From assembly GCA_003014445.1 (NCBI GenBank), contig PYGH01000003.1:1-64000 (forward strand): DNA of 64,000 nt, read 5' to 3'. Below, piece by piece: positions 8,916-16,381 of the stretch; position 1 is the stretch's first letter, and the number at the start of each line of letters is the position of its first letter. The DNA comes from Fusobacterium naviforme (GTDB lineage: Bacteria > Bacillota > Clostridia > Lachnospirales > Lachnospiraceae). A program made the translations under genes and the position numbers. The notes below the pieces were generated by a model, which was not told where the DNA came from, searched no databases, and saw nothing but the letters and a program-made list of their open reading frames with translations.

Positions 8916-10325
8916 ATGAAGCGCTCTCTCTACCTGAAATTTCTGCTCGGTTATCTCTTTTTCGGCGTCGCGGGCTTTATCGCCGTCGCGACGCTCTCCT
9001 CGCGCCTCACCTACAACTACCTGACGCGCTCCCGCAGCAAAACACTATACGACGAGGCAAGTCTCATCGCCTCCACCTATTCCACGGTCTATCAGGGGAA
9101 CAATATCGAGCTGGCCAATGCCTACCCGCAGCTACGCGCAGTCGCGACCTATCTTCAGGCGCAGATCTGGGTCATGGAGCGCGGCGGCAATATCATCGTG
9201 GACTCGGACGGAAAGCGGGACGGGGACATCATCCCAAATTTTGATCCCACCGCTACCGGAAACCGCTCCTACATGACCGGCTCCTACTTCGGCTCCTTTC
9301 CCTACACGGTTTTAAGTGTGTCTGCCCCCATCACGGGAAATTATCGGACCTACGGCTATGTGGTCATCCATCTTCCTATGGAACGGGTGCAGGACAGCGC
9401 AAACGAAATTCTGAACATCGTGTACATTACCTTCGGCATCGTATTTCTGCTCTCGCTCTTCATTCTTCTGCTCTTCGGACTGCTGGTTTACCGTCCGCTG
9501 AAGGAGATCACCGAAGGGGCGCGGCAGTTTGCAGAGGGAACGCTCTCCTACCGCATTCACACTGCCTCCCGGGATGAGATGGGCTATCTCGCTCACACCA
9601 TGAACTACATGGCAGAGCGACTGGAGCGCTCCGAGGCGGACGAAAAAAAATTCATCGCGAACGTCTCCCATGATTTCCGCTCACCGCTCACCTCCATCAA
9701 GGGCTACCTCGAGGCCATCCTGGACGGCACCATTCCGCCTGAGCTCCAGGAGAAGTACCTGCGCCGCGTAATCGGGGAGACCGAGCGGCTCACAAAGCTC
9801 ACGCAGGGAATGCTCACTCTGAACTCCCTGGATCGCGATCACGGACTTTCCAGAAGCAATTTCGACATCAACCGCGTCATACGGAGCACCGCGGAGAGCT
9901 TTGAGGGGCAGTGCACAGAAAAGCACATACGGCTGGATCTGAGCTTCGCCGTCGAGCAGGAGATGGTCTACGCAGATCTGGGACGCATTCAGCAGGTGCT
10001 CTACAATCTCATCGACAACGCAATCAAGTTCTCGGAGGCGGATAGCTCCATCGACATCCAGAGCTACGAAAACCGCGGAAAGATTTTTGTCTCTGTAAAG
10101 GACCGGGGCTGCGGCATCTCAAAGCGCGACCGGACGCACATCTTCGACCGCTTCTATAAATCCGACCGCTCCCGCGGCAGGGACAAAAAAGGGACCGGGC
10201 TCGGACTCTCGATTGTACGGGATGTGATTCAGGCGCACGGAGAACATATCGACCTGATCAGCACAGAGGGAGTCGGTTCAGAATTCATCTTCTCTCTCCC
10301 GCAGGCGAGAGAGCCGGACGCATAA
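8916..10325 (+). CDS. Membrane sensor histidine kinase, partner of the preceding regulator
   Basis: 469 residues after AGGAGAGGAG. Two membrane segments (about 8-28 and 168-190) bracket an extracytoplasmic domain of about 140 residues with no recognised ligand motif. A HAMP linker (YRPLKEITEGARQFAEG) leads to the HisKA phospho-acceptor in FIANVSHDFRSPLTSIKGYL (His near residue 252), then the ATP-binding domain with N box LIDNAIKF, G1 DRGCGI, F box IFDRFY and G2 GTGLGLSIV. The architecture resembles the WalK/VicK-PhoR group without a PAS domain. The stop is followed by 87 bases to a tRNA gene. Confidence 0.95.
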   Translation: MKRSLYLKFLLGYLFFGVAGFIAVATLSSRLTYNYLTRSRSKTLYDEASLIASTYSTVYQGNNIELANAYPQLRAVATYLQAQIWVMERGGNIIVDSDGKRDGDIIPNFDPTATGNRSYMTGSYFGSFPYTVLSVSAPITGNYRTYGYVVIHLPMERVQDSANEILNIVYITFGIVFLLSLFILLLFGLLVYRPLKEITEGARQFAEGTLSYRIHTASRDEMGYLAHTMNYMAERLERSEADEKKFIANVSHDFRSPLTSIKGYLEAILDGTIPPELQEKYLRRVIGETERLTKLTQGMLTLNSLDRDHGLSRSNFDINRVIRSTAESFEGQCTEKHIRLDLSFAVEQEMVYADLGRIQQVLYNLIDNAIKFSEADSSIDIQSYENRGKIFVSVKDRGCGISKRDRTHIFDRFYKSDRSRGRDKKGTGLGLSIVRDVIQAHGEHIDLISTEGVGSEFIFSLPQAREPDA

Positions 10326-10366
10326 AAACTCCTGCGGATAAAAATGTTCTGTAACGCAAAAAATAA

Positions 10367-10395
10367 TTGACAACAACGAATGAACAGGATATAAT
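10367..10395 (+). promoter_or_regulatory. Consensus promoter of tRNA-Gln(CUG)
   Basis: TTGACA at 10367-10372 and TATAAT at 10390-10395 are separated by exactly 17 bases, a perfect sigma-70/sigma-A type promoter. Transcription should start near 10402, about 11 bases before the mature tRNA. Confidence 0.88.
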
Positions 10396-10409
10396 ACATT
10401 CGTTGTTGT
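10370..10409. repeat. 13-bp perfect inverted repeat straddling the tRNA-Gln promoter
   Basis: ACAACAACGAATG at 10370-10382 and its exact complement CATTCGTTGTTGT at 10397-10409 flank a 14-base centre that contains the -10 box. The left arm overlaps the last three bases of the -35 box and the right arm covers the expected transcription start. This is operator-like geometry on DNA; there is no T tract, so it does not look like a terminator for the kinase gene. Confidence 0.8.
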
Positions 10410-10412
10410 AAT

Positions 10413-10485
10413 TGGGCTATCGCCAAATGGTAAGGCAACGGACTCTGACTCCGTCATTTTCAAGGTTCGAATCCTTGTAGCCCAG
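10413..10485 (+). tRNA. tRNA-Gln (anticodon CUG)
   Basis: 73 bases. Acceptor TGGGCTA pairs with TAGCCCA, discriminator G. Anticodon stem ACGGA/TCCGT encloses loop CTCTGAC with anticodon CTG, reading CAG. T arm has GGTTCGAATCC. The U1-A72 end pair is typical of glutamine tRNA. CCA is not encoded. Confidence 0.95.
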
Positions 10486-10488
10486 CTT

Positions 10489-10540
10489 TTAAAAATCCCT
10501 GAAAGCCTCGTAAAAGCGTTGGTTTTCGGGGGTTTTTCTG
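10489..10540 (+). terminator. Rho-independent terminator after tRNA-Gln(CUG)
   Basis: AAAATCCCTGAAA pairs, with G-U pairs, to TTTTCGGGGGTTTT about 18 bases later, and the hairpin ends in a T run (GGGGGTTTTTC). Confidence 0.6.
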
Positions 10541-10565
10541 CATCACTGAAAATCTTCCGATTATG

Positions 10566-10742
10566 TCAGTTTAGGGCTGTATTTGAGAGTATCGGTTGCA
10601 TTTCGGTTTCCATCAGACGACACCAGCGAGCCTCTGACAATCCCAATCCATCTTTACTTAGAGATTCTATGCTTGACTCTTTCAAGTCCAGGGACAGTTC
10701 AAGGATTTTCAACATCTTATAGATTGCTATGAAGTTTCCCAT
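10566..10742 (-). pseudogene. YjcQ-like small protein, truncated remnant
   Basis: 58 codons from an ATG with an excellent site (GGAGGTGAGG). The N terminus MGNFIAIYKMLKILELSLDL followed by a segment ending in GLSEARWCRLMETE resembles the YjcQ family, small winged-helix-like proteins of about 90-100 residues found in prophages and mobile elements. The family's second half is missing; the frame ends in an unrelated QPILSNTALN. It sits next to tRNA-Gln, a common integration target, so a decayed prophage or element is a reasonable source. It could still be translated as a short peptide. Confidence 0.6.
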
Positions 10743-10756
10743 CCTCACCTCCGGGT

Positions 10757-10787
10757 ATAAAAATACCACCAGTCGATTGACTGGTGG
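10757..10787 (-). terminator. Terminator of the 41-residue ORF
   Basis: On the minus strand CCACCAGTC (10779-10787 complement) and GACTGGTGG form a perfect 9-bp stem with a 4-base loop, followed by TATTTTTATA. It sits immediately after the stop of the small gene at 10789. Confidence 0.85.
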
Positions 10788-10788
10788 T

Positions 10789-10914
10789 TTAGATACGTCC
10801 TTCCTTCTTAAGCTTTTCGAGCTCTTCAGGAGTAATTTTTCTGAATTTTACAGGCTCTTTAGCCCAAGCCTCATATCGCTCTTTTAAAGCCTGCTTATAT
10901 TCCTTTCTTGTCAT
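10789..10914 (-). CDS. Small basic protein of unknown function (41 residues)
   Basis: The ATG at 10914 follows GGAGGTGCTTAC and the gene ends directly in front of a clean terminator, so it is very probably expressed. The sequence MTRKEYKQALKERYEAWAKE continues PVKFRKITPEELEKLKKEGRI: highly charged, no cysteine, predicted all-helical. I do not recognise a family. It lies between the truncated rpoN and the YjcQ remnant, in the scar beside tRNA-Gln, so it may belong to the same lost element. Confidence 0.65.
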   Translation of the reverse strand: MTRKEYKQALKERYEAWAKEPVKFRKITPEELEKLKKEGRI

Positions 10915-10976
10915 GTAAGCACCTCCAATTCCGCAAAATTTCCTTGTTTTAATAATACTCTCACCGCAGTTACTTT

Positions 10977-12085
10977 TCAAGCAATAGGGATAATGCCGAT
11001 CGGAACTTTGATATACTTATCCTTAAGCGCCCAATTGATCGTCGAAGGATGCACGCCCAAGCGCTCTGCTATAGTCTTTTGCTGCAATTTTCGTTTGGCT
11101 CCGTTCCCTAAAGCATATTCTTTCTGTTCTTCCAGCGCATAATACAAAAGTGCCTTTATTGTATCTTCTCTCTGCTGCACAGCCGCTGCGAGCTGTCTCG
11201 CCCTGTGGATTTTATTCGCGAAATAGTTGATAGTCTCTGTGTCCTCCGCCTCTTTTGCCATCCGAATATACTCGTGGTTCAGTCGAACCATGACCGCTGC
11301 CGGACGCAGAAAACGCAGCACCCACACCTGATTTTCATACTCTGCTATGACATCCGGTACGATATACTGCGTTTCGCTCCCATTAAAATTTTCTGTGGGA
11401 TGCGGAGACAGACTTTGTATCAATACATAGGCTTCCCGAACTCTGGCTGTACTGATCTTCATGCGACGCGAAATGCCGGAAAACTTTCTTTCTGCCACTT
11501 CCTTCAGATAATCATCAATTATTTCATACGGGATCCTGTCCGTAACTCCCCGCCTTTCCAGCTGCAGTTTAAAACAGTCCCGCATATCATAGGCACAGAC
11601 ACCCGCCGGATCTAAAGTGCGAATAAGGCGAATTGCCGATTCCAGCTCTTCAGCGTCCACATTCCATTCGTTTAAGAGCGTTTTTGTCATCTCAGGCAAA
11701 AATCCCGTATCTCTGTCCAGATACCGAATAATCTTTTTACAGAGTTTGTACTGCTTTGAGTCCAGTTCATTGACAGGCAGTTGTGCTATGAGATAATCTT
11801 CCAGACTTTCCGATTTTTTCCCGGAATATTTTCCAGCAAAGACGACACGTCCGTTCTTTCTTTATTGTACTGATGTTGCGACAACAGAATAGAAGGAGTA
11901 TTCTCAGCCATCTCCGCCTCTATACCATTTTCAGGAAGCTCCAGCATCGGGTTGATCATCTGCTCCTCAGAGATAAACTTTTCCAGATTCTGTGTGCTCA
12001 TTGCAAGCACTTGAAGACTTTCCACCTGGCGGGAGCTCATATATACCTTCAGCTGTTCCTTCTGTTCCAATCTCGCTCTGTTCAT
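10977..12085 (-). pseudogene. rpoN: RNA polymerase sigma-54 factor, frameshifted and lacking the RpoN box
   Basis: The N-terminal part (start 12085) has the activator-interacting region I (QVESLQVLAMSTQNLEKFI, NPMLELPEN). At a run of six A residues (minus strand, 11814-11819) the frame shifts: dropping one A joins LLENIPEK to SESLEDYLIAQLPV and restores the core-binding domain (DLDRDTG..., LDPAGVCAYDMRDC) and a helix-turn-helix (TIAERLGVHPSTINWAL). As it stands the first frame stops at 11786. The protein then ends at KVPIGIIPIA at 10977 without the ARRTVAKYRE-type RpoN box that reads the -24 element. Two independent lesions mean the gene is inactive. Its GC content is lower than that of its neighbours, as expected for a decaying gene. 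Confidence 0.88.
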
Positions 12086-12117
12086 CCGGCATTCCTCGCT
12101 TTAACTCAGCACTCCGT

Positions 12118-13323
12118 TCACCTTCTCCCCACTTCTTTTAGCCTAGATCTTCCTATTGTTCCTTCCGGCATCCTCACGCCGAAGTTATCGCAGATCGTCG
12201 CTCCCAGTACGGCAAAGCTCTCTGCATCCGGAAGTCTCCCACCGCTTCCCTCCGCAAAGGATGGGGAATATGCAATCAGCGGTACCTGCTCTCTCGTGTG
12301 ATCTGTGCCATGCCAGGTCGGATCATTGCCATGATCCGCGGTGAGAAGCAGGAGATCCGCCTCCCCAAGGAGCGGGATCAGCTGTCCCAGCTTCTCATCA
12401 AAGCGCTCTATCTCCCGCGCATAGCCGAGCGGGTCACGTCTGTGTCCCCAGAGGGCATCAAAATCCACGAGATTCACAAAGCACAGCCCCTCAAACTCCC
12501 TGCTCCGGCAGAGCTCTGTCGTCTGCTCCATGCCATGGACACTGCTCTCTGAATGCTGCGCCTCTCCAATCCCACTGCCGTCAAAAATATCCCGGATCTT
12601 TCCGACAGAGATCGTCGCAAGTCCGGCTTCCTGGAGTGCATTCAGTGCAGTGGGCTTCGGCGGCTTCAGCGCATAGTCGTGCCGGTTCGCCGTGCGTCTG
12701 AACTCTCCGCGTCTCCTTCCGACATAGGGACGCGCAATCACACGCCCCACCTTCCACTCGTCGCGCATCGTCAGCTCTCGTGCGATCTCGCAGTAGCGAT
12801 ACAGGGTTTCCAGACCCATTGTCTCCTCATTGCCGCAGATCTGCAGTACAGAATCCGCGGAGGTATACACAATGAGCTTTCCCTCCTGAATCTCCTGCTC
12901 GCCAAGCTCATCCAGGATCACAGTCCCGCTGGCTGCCTTGTTTCCGATGATCTCTCTGCCGGTGCGTCTGGACAGCTCTGCAATGAGCTCCGGAGGAAAG
13001 CCGTGCTCCGTAAAGGTGACAAAGGGCTTCTCCGTGTAAATACCCATCATCTCCCAGTGACCGGTCATCGTATCCTTGCCGCAGCTCTGCTCATTCAGCG
13101 CACAGTAACGGCCGAGCGGCCTCTCGCTCGCAGCGATTCCATCAAGCGGCTTCAAATTCACCATTCCAAGCTTCTGAAGATTCGGAATGTCCAGCACTCC
13201 TGCACGCTCCGCAATATGTCCCAGCGTGTCCGCCCCTGCATCTCCAAAATCTGCTGCGTCCTTTGCCCCGCCGATTCCGAGAGAATCCAGTACAATCAGA
13301 AATATACGTCTGTATCTCTTCAT
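12118..13323 (-). CDS. deoB: Phosphopentomutase DeoB
   Basis: 401 residues; start at 13323 after GGTGGAGGC. Interconverts (deoxy)ribose 1-phosphate and 5-phosphate, the step after nucleoside phosphorolysis. Alkaline-phosphatase fold with the two-metal site: [13 protein letters not shown] near the start, the phospho-acceptor threonine in [13 protein letters not shown] (about residue 90), and [20 protein letters not shown] near the end. Last gene of the udp-cdd-deoC-deoB operon, 58 bases downstream of deoC. Confidence 0.97.
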   Translation of the reverse strand: MKRYRRIFLIVLDSLGIGGAKDAADFGDAGADTLGHIAERAGVLDIPNLQKLGMVNLKPLDGIAASERPLGRYCALNEQSCGKDTMTGHWEMMGIYTEKPFVTFTEHGFPPELIAELSRRTGREIIGNKAASGTVILDELGEQEIQEGKLIVYTSADSVLQICGNEETMGLETLYRYCEIARELTMRDEWKVGRVIARPYVGRRRGEFRRTANRHDYALKPPKPTALNALQEAGLATISVGKIRDIFDGSGIGEAQHSESSVHGMEQTTELCRSREFEGLCFVNLVDFDALWGHRRDPLGYAREIERFDEKLGQLIPLLGEADLLLLTADHGNDPTWHGTDHTREQVPLIAYSPSFAEGSGGRLPDAESFAVLGATICDNFGVRMPEGTIGRSRLKEVGRR

Positions 13324-13381
13324 TTTGCCTCCACCTCTGACAGGCGAGCCTGTGCTGCCTGCTCCTCCTGTGCTTTTACCA

Positions 13382-14077
13382 TCACAGCCTTTTATCATAA
13401 TAACAGCGATTTGCCTCTATATCCTGCTCCCTGACGAGCTTCACAATCCGGCTGGTTCCCAGCCGATCTGCCCCCAGTGCCAGAAAAGCCTCCGCATCCT
13501 CCAGAGAGCTGATTCCTCCGGCCGCCTTGATCTTCACGTCTTTTCCGACATGATCCCGGAACAGCTTAATGTCCTCTCTCGTCGCACCTCCGGTGGAAAA
13601 ACCCGTGGAGGTCTTGATATAGTCCGCTCCCGCCGCTGTAACAATGCGGCAGGCCGCAATCTTTTCCTGCTCCGTGAGCAGACAGGTTTCTATGATCACC
13701 TTCAGTATCTTACCCATGCAAACCCTGCGGAGCGCCCGGAGCTCCTCCTCAACCTCCGAGAGCTTCCCTGCCTTCAGCGCTCCGATGTGAATCACCATAT
13801 CAATCTCTTCCGCACCGTTTTGCAGAGCCTCCTCCGCTTCAAACAGCTTCGCCTTTGTTGTCATGGCCCCGCTCGGAAAGCCAACCACAGTGCAGATCCG
13901 CATTTGCTCTCCGACATAGGCCCGCGCCTGCTTCACATAACAGGGACTTATACAAACGGACGCCGTTCCATAGCGGATCGCGTCGTCGCAGAGCACCTGT
14001 ACTTCCTCCCAGCGTGCCTCCGGCTTTAAAAGTGTGTGATCCACATGTGCCAGAATTCTCTGTTCTCTCTCGGTCAT
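13382..14077 (-). CDS. deoC: Deoxyribose-phosphate aldolase DeoC
   Basis: 231 residues after GAGAGGGGAGAA. Cleaves deoxyribose 5-phosphate to glyceraldehyde 3-phosphate and acetaldehyde. TIM barrel with DHTLLKPEA (N terminus), [10 protein letters not shown], the Schiff-base lysine in [14 protein letters not shown] (about 160) and the second lysine in [10 protein letters not shown] (about 190). With DeoB upstream in the pathway it routes the sugar of deoxynucleosides into glycolysis. It lies 66 bases after cdd. Confidence 0.97.
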   Translation of the reverse strand: MTEREQRILAHVDHTLLKPEARWEEVQVLCDDAIRYGTASVCISPCYVKQARAYVGEQMRICTVVGFPSGAMTTKAKLFEAEEALQNGAEEIDMVIHIGALKAGKLSEVEEELRALRRVCMGKILKVIIETCLLTEQEKIAACRIVTAAGADYIKTSTGFSTGGATREDIKLFRDHVGKDVKIKAAGGISSLEDAEAFLALGADRLGTSRIVKLVREQDIEANRCYYDKRL

Positions 14078-14143
14078 TTCTCCCCTCTCTCTACACTCTC
14101 TGAATATTCTCCACTTCTCTGGGCGCCGGAATTCCGTCTCCGT

Positions 14144-14560
14144 TTACTCTCCCTTCAGTGCCGCTCCGAAGCCCAGCGGCAAAAGCTCCTTCAGAAGAAA
14201 ACTCTTCAGCACACCGTCAGAACGTCCCAGAATAATGCGGAAACGCTCCGGTTCACAAAATTCCTGCATCACCTGGCGGCACACGCCACAGGGCGGGCAG
14301 AAATCAAGCCGCTCCTCGCCCGCATGTCCTCCGGCAATCGCAATTGCCAGAAAGTGCCTGTCTCCCTCGCTGACTGCCTTAAAAAAAGCGGTGCGCTCAG
14401 CACAATTGCTCGGCCCGTAGGCCGCATTTTCCACATTACAGCCAGTATAAAGCTTTCCGCTCTCCGCAAGCAGCGCCGCCCCGACCGCATAAGCGGAATA
14501 GGGCGAGTAGGAATGCGCTCTCGCTGCCTCCGCCGCACGATACAGCTCCATATCCGTCAT
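14144..14560 (-). CDS. cdd: Cytidine deaminase
   Basis: 138 residues. Zinc site: CNVENAAYGPSNCAERTAF (catalytic Glu in CAE, first Cys ligand) and CPPCGVCRQVMQEF (two further Cys ligands), the homotetrameric small type. Converts cytidine and deoxycytidine to uridine and deoxyuridine, the substrate of the phosphorylase encoded just upstream. Its ATG directly follows the udp stop codon (TAA-ATG), strong evidence of translational coupling. The C terminus is slightly longer than in Bacillus (LLPLGFGAALKGE). Confidence 0.97.
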   Translation of the reverse strand: MTDMELYRAAEAARAHSYSPYSAYAVGAALLAESGKLYTGCNVENAAYGPSNCAERTAFFKAVSEGDRHFLAIAIAGGHAGEERLDFCPPCGVCRQVMQEFCEPERFRIILGRSDGVLKSFLLKELLPLGFGAALKGE

Positions 14561-15343
14561 TTACTTCTCCCCTCTGTCTGCCCGGATCAGCCCTCTCAGT
14601 GCCTGAACGGCAACTTCAATAGCTCCCTCCGTATCATGCACCTGTGGATTTGGAAGCCCTGCCTTCGCCCGCTCCTGATTTGCGATCACCAGGAAGCAGG
14701 AACCGACCCGGACTCTCAGAAAGCTGCCCTCGATAAAGAGCGCTGCGGATTCCATCTCTGAAGCGAGGCAGCCAAGCCTGAGCCATGCCTGCCATTTATT
14801 CTCCAGCTCATACGACACCGGCATCTGCTCCGGCTCATGCTGACCAAAGAAAGAATCCTTGCACTGCACAACTCCTACATGGTATCTGCGCTCCAGAGTC
14901 TTTGCAGCACAGACCAGTGCTGAGGTGACAGTCCAGTCCGGTACCGCTGGATATTCGATCGGCGCAAATTCCCGGCTCGTTCCCTCCATGCGAACCGCGC
15001 CGTTTGCAATCACGATATCGCCTCCGAGCACTTCCTCCTGCATTCCGCCGCAGGTTCCGACGCGGATGAAAGTATCTGCGCCGCTCTTTACGAGCTCATT
15101 CAGTGCGATGCTCGCCGAGGGACCTCCGATTCCGGTGGAAGTAACGCTGACCTTCTCTCCCTCCAGCAATCCCGTCCAGGTGACGAATTCCCGGACATCC
15201 GCAATACACTCCGCCTTCTCAAAATGCGCCGCTATTTTCTCGCAACGCTTCGGATCGCCGGGCAGTATCACATAGCGTCCCACGTCTCCTCTTCCAATTC
15301 CGGTGTGATACTGCTTTCCGGAGCCCTCTGTATAGTCAATCAT
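14561..15343 (-). CDS. udp: Uridine phosphorylase
   Basis: 260 residues; ATG at 15343 after GGAGGTGAACGC. Nucleoside phosphorylase family [14 protein letters not shown] near the N terminus, phosphate-binding RVGTCGGMQ (about residue 95), and the substrate-specificity region [10 protein letters not shown] (about 200) that binds ribose. The length and [13 protein letters not shown] segment fit uridine rather than purine phosphorylase. It opens the pyrimidine-nucleoside salvage operon. Upstream lies a repeat-rich gap without a clear promoter box. Confidence 0.93.
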   Translation of the reverse strand: MIDYTEGSGKQYHTGIGRGDVGRYVILPGDPKRCEKIAAHFEKAECIADVREFVTWTGLLEGEKVSVTSTGIGGPSASIALNELVKSGADTFIRVGTCGGMQEEVLGGDIVIANGAVRMEGTSREFAPIEYPAVPDWTVTSALVCAAKTLERRYHVGVVQCKDSFFGQHEPEQMPVSYELENKWQAWLRLGCLASEMESAALFIEGSFLRVRVGSCFLVIANQERAKAGLPNPQVHDTEGAIEVAVQALRGLIRADRGEK

Positions 15344-15368
15344 GCGTTCACCTCCGATTGTTTGATAT

Positions 15369-15490
15369 ATGCACGATAGCACTGCTTATTACGTGCTGCT
15401 CGCGCTTCGCGCTCTCTCAGCGCTGCTTCATGCTCGATGACATCGGTTATTACGCGCTGCTCGCGCTTCGCGCTCTCTCAGCGCTGCCAC
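15369..15490. repeat. Two-unit tandem repeat, about 61 bp each
   Basis: TTATTACG(T/C)GCTGCTCGCG and the following bases to CAGCGCTGC occur at 15386-15426 and 15447-15487, 41 bases with one mismatch. The flanking 18 bases (GCACGATAGCACTGC / GCTCGATGACATCGG) are also related, giving a unit of about 61 bp. The repeat contains the palindromic motif GCGCTTCGCGC. It is part of the dispersed repeat described next. Confidence 0.8.
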
Positions 15491-15615
15491 ATTCCGCACT
15501 CCCGTGTCGCTTCCGCGCCACTTCGTGCTCCATGTGGGGCGCGTCAAAAGCACTTCCACCCACACGAAAGCAAGCTTTCGTGTGGGTTCAGTGCTCTTGA
15601 CGCTGTAATAACAGT
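15481..15615 (-). repeat. Dispersed repeat, copy 1, with embedded 63-bp hairpin
   Basis: Read on the minus strand it runs ACTGTTATTACAGCG, a 63-bp hairpin (15541-15603), then GCCCCACATGGAGCACGAAG and on to ACACGGGAGTGCGGAAT and CAGCGCTGAGAGAGCGCG. A second copy at 52236-52320 has the same order without the hairpin. About 43 of 60 bases of the core agree. No protein of either strand is credible here. The whole 15344-15739 gap contains only these repeats and the short leader of the next plus-strand gene. Confidence 0.75.
15541..15603. repeat. 63-bp near-perfect hairpin inserted in the repeat
   Basis: GCGTCAAAAGCACT at 15541-15554 pairs with AGTGCTCTTGACGC at 15590-15603 (one mismatch or wobble), and inside it CCCACACGAAAG (15559-15570) pairs perfectly with CTTTCGTGTGGG (15575-15586) around a CAAG loop. 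Small unpaired bulges (TCCA, TTC) separate the two stems. No T tract follows on either strand, so it is not a standard terminator. Confidence 0.85.
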
Positions 15616-15739
15616 ATACCACCATTCTCTCAGCTGTACTGAAATATATACATTTCAATGGGGCAATCGCCCTTGATTTCAGCATACAAAACAGGCACAA
15701 TAAAGGAGACCCCATCGTTCTTTTGTGAGAGGAGCCGAG

Positions 15740-16381
15740 ATGACGGACCACAGTTCCTATGAACACTTCATGCAGGAAACGATGCTTCGCGATCAGGTGG
15801 CACAGGAAGCCGAGCGCCTTGGCTTTAACCAAACCCTGAACGCGCTTTTTTTTGCAGAGCGCTGTCATGCGGGGCAGCTTAGAAAAGGTCCGGCAAAGCT
15901 TCCATACATCATCCACCCCCTCACCATGGCCTGTCACGCACTGGCACTGAATCTCTGCGAGGACGATCTCCTCTCAACCATATTGCTGCACGATACCTGC
16001 GAGGACTGCGGTATCCGACCCGAGGATCTTCCGGTGTGTCAGGAGGTGCGCGAGGCCGTCCGTCTTCTCACTTTTTCAAGGCTTCCCGGAGAGAACCGGA
16101 TTGCAGCAAAGGATCGCTATTTTTCTCACATTCCCGAAAACCGTCTCGCGGTACTGACCAAACTCCTGGATCGCTGCAACAATCTCTCCTACATGGTTTA
16201 CGGCTTCTCCCGCGAGAAGCTCCAGGACTACATCGACGAGACACGCCGCTGCGTAATTCCCATTCTTGAACACGCAAAAAGGCACTACCCCGACTGTGGC
16301 AGCGCCCTCTTTCTTCTGAGCTATCAGATTTTCTCTGTTATGAACTCCATCCAGGTGCTTCTTGAGCGCAGGCTCCCCTGA
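15740..16381 (+). CDS. HD-domain protein of the RelA/SpoT hydrolase type
   Basis: 213 residues; the ATG at 15740 follows GAGAGGAGCCGAG. Metal-dependent HD fold: H in CHAGQLRKG, IIHPLTMA, the HD pair in ILLHDTCEDCGI with the ED typical of (p)ppGpp hydrolases, and D in KLLDRCNNLSYM. The HTKDRYF-like segment (AAKDRYF) and length fit a stand-alone small alarmone hydrolase without a synthetase domain. The substrate is inferred by family only. Its last 44 bases overlap the 3' end of the convergent rsmH-like gene. Confidence 0.75.
   Translation: MTDHSSYEHFMQETMLRDQVAQEAERLGFNQTLNALFFAERCHAGQLRKGPAKLPYIIHPLTMACHALALNLCEDDLLSTILLHDTCEDCGIRPEDLPVCQEVREAVRLLTFSRLPGENRIAAKDRYFSHIPENRLAVLTKLLDRCNNLSYMVYGFSREKLQDYIDETRRCVIPILEHAKRHYPDCGSALFLLSYQIFSVMNSIQVLLERRLP

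Noticed and set aside
11786-11830. Programmed frameshift in rpoN
   Set aside because: A slippery A6 run could allow slippage, but the gene also lacks its promoter-reading box, so decay is simpler.
15369-15490. Possible CRISPR array
   Set aside because: Only two units, spacer-like parts are themselves related, and no cas gene is present.
15428-15937. 169-codon minus-strand frame across the repeats
   Set aside because: It runs over the tandem repeat and hairpin, has no ribosome site and overlaps the start of the HD-domain gene; similarity to a short frame at 52.2 kb is due to the shared DNA repeat.
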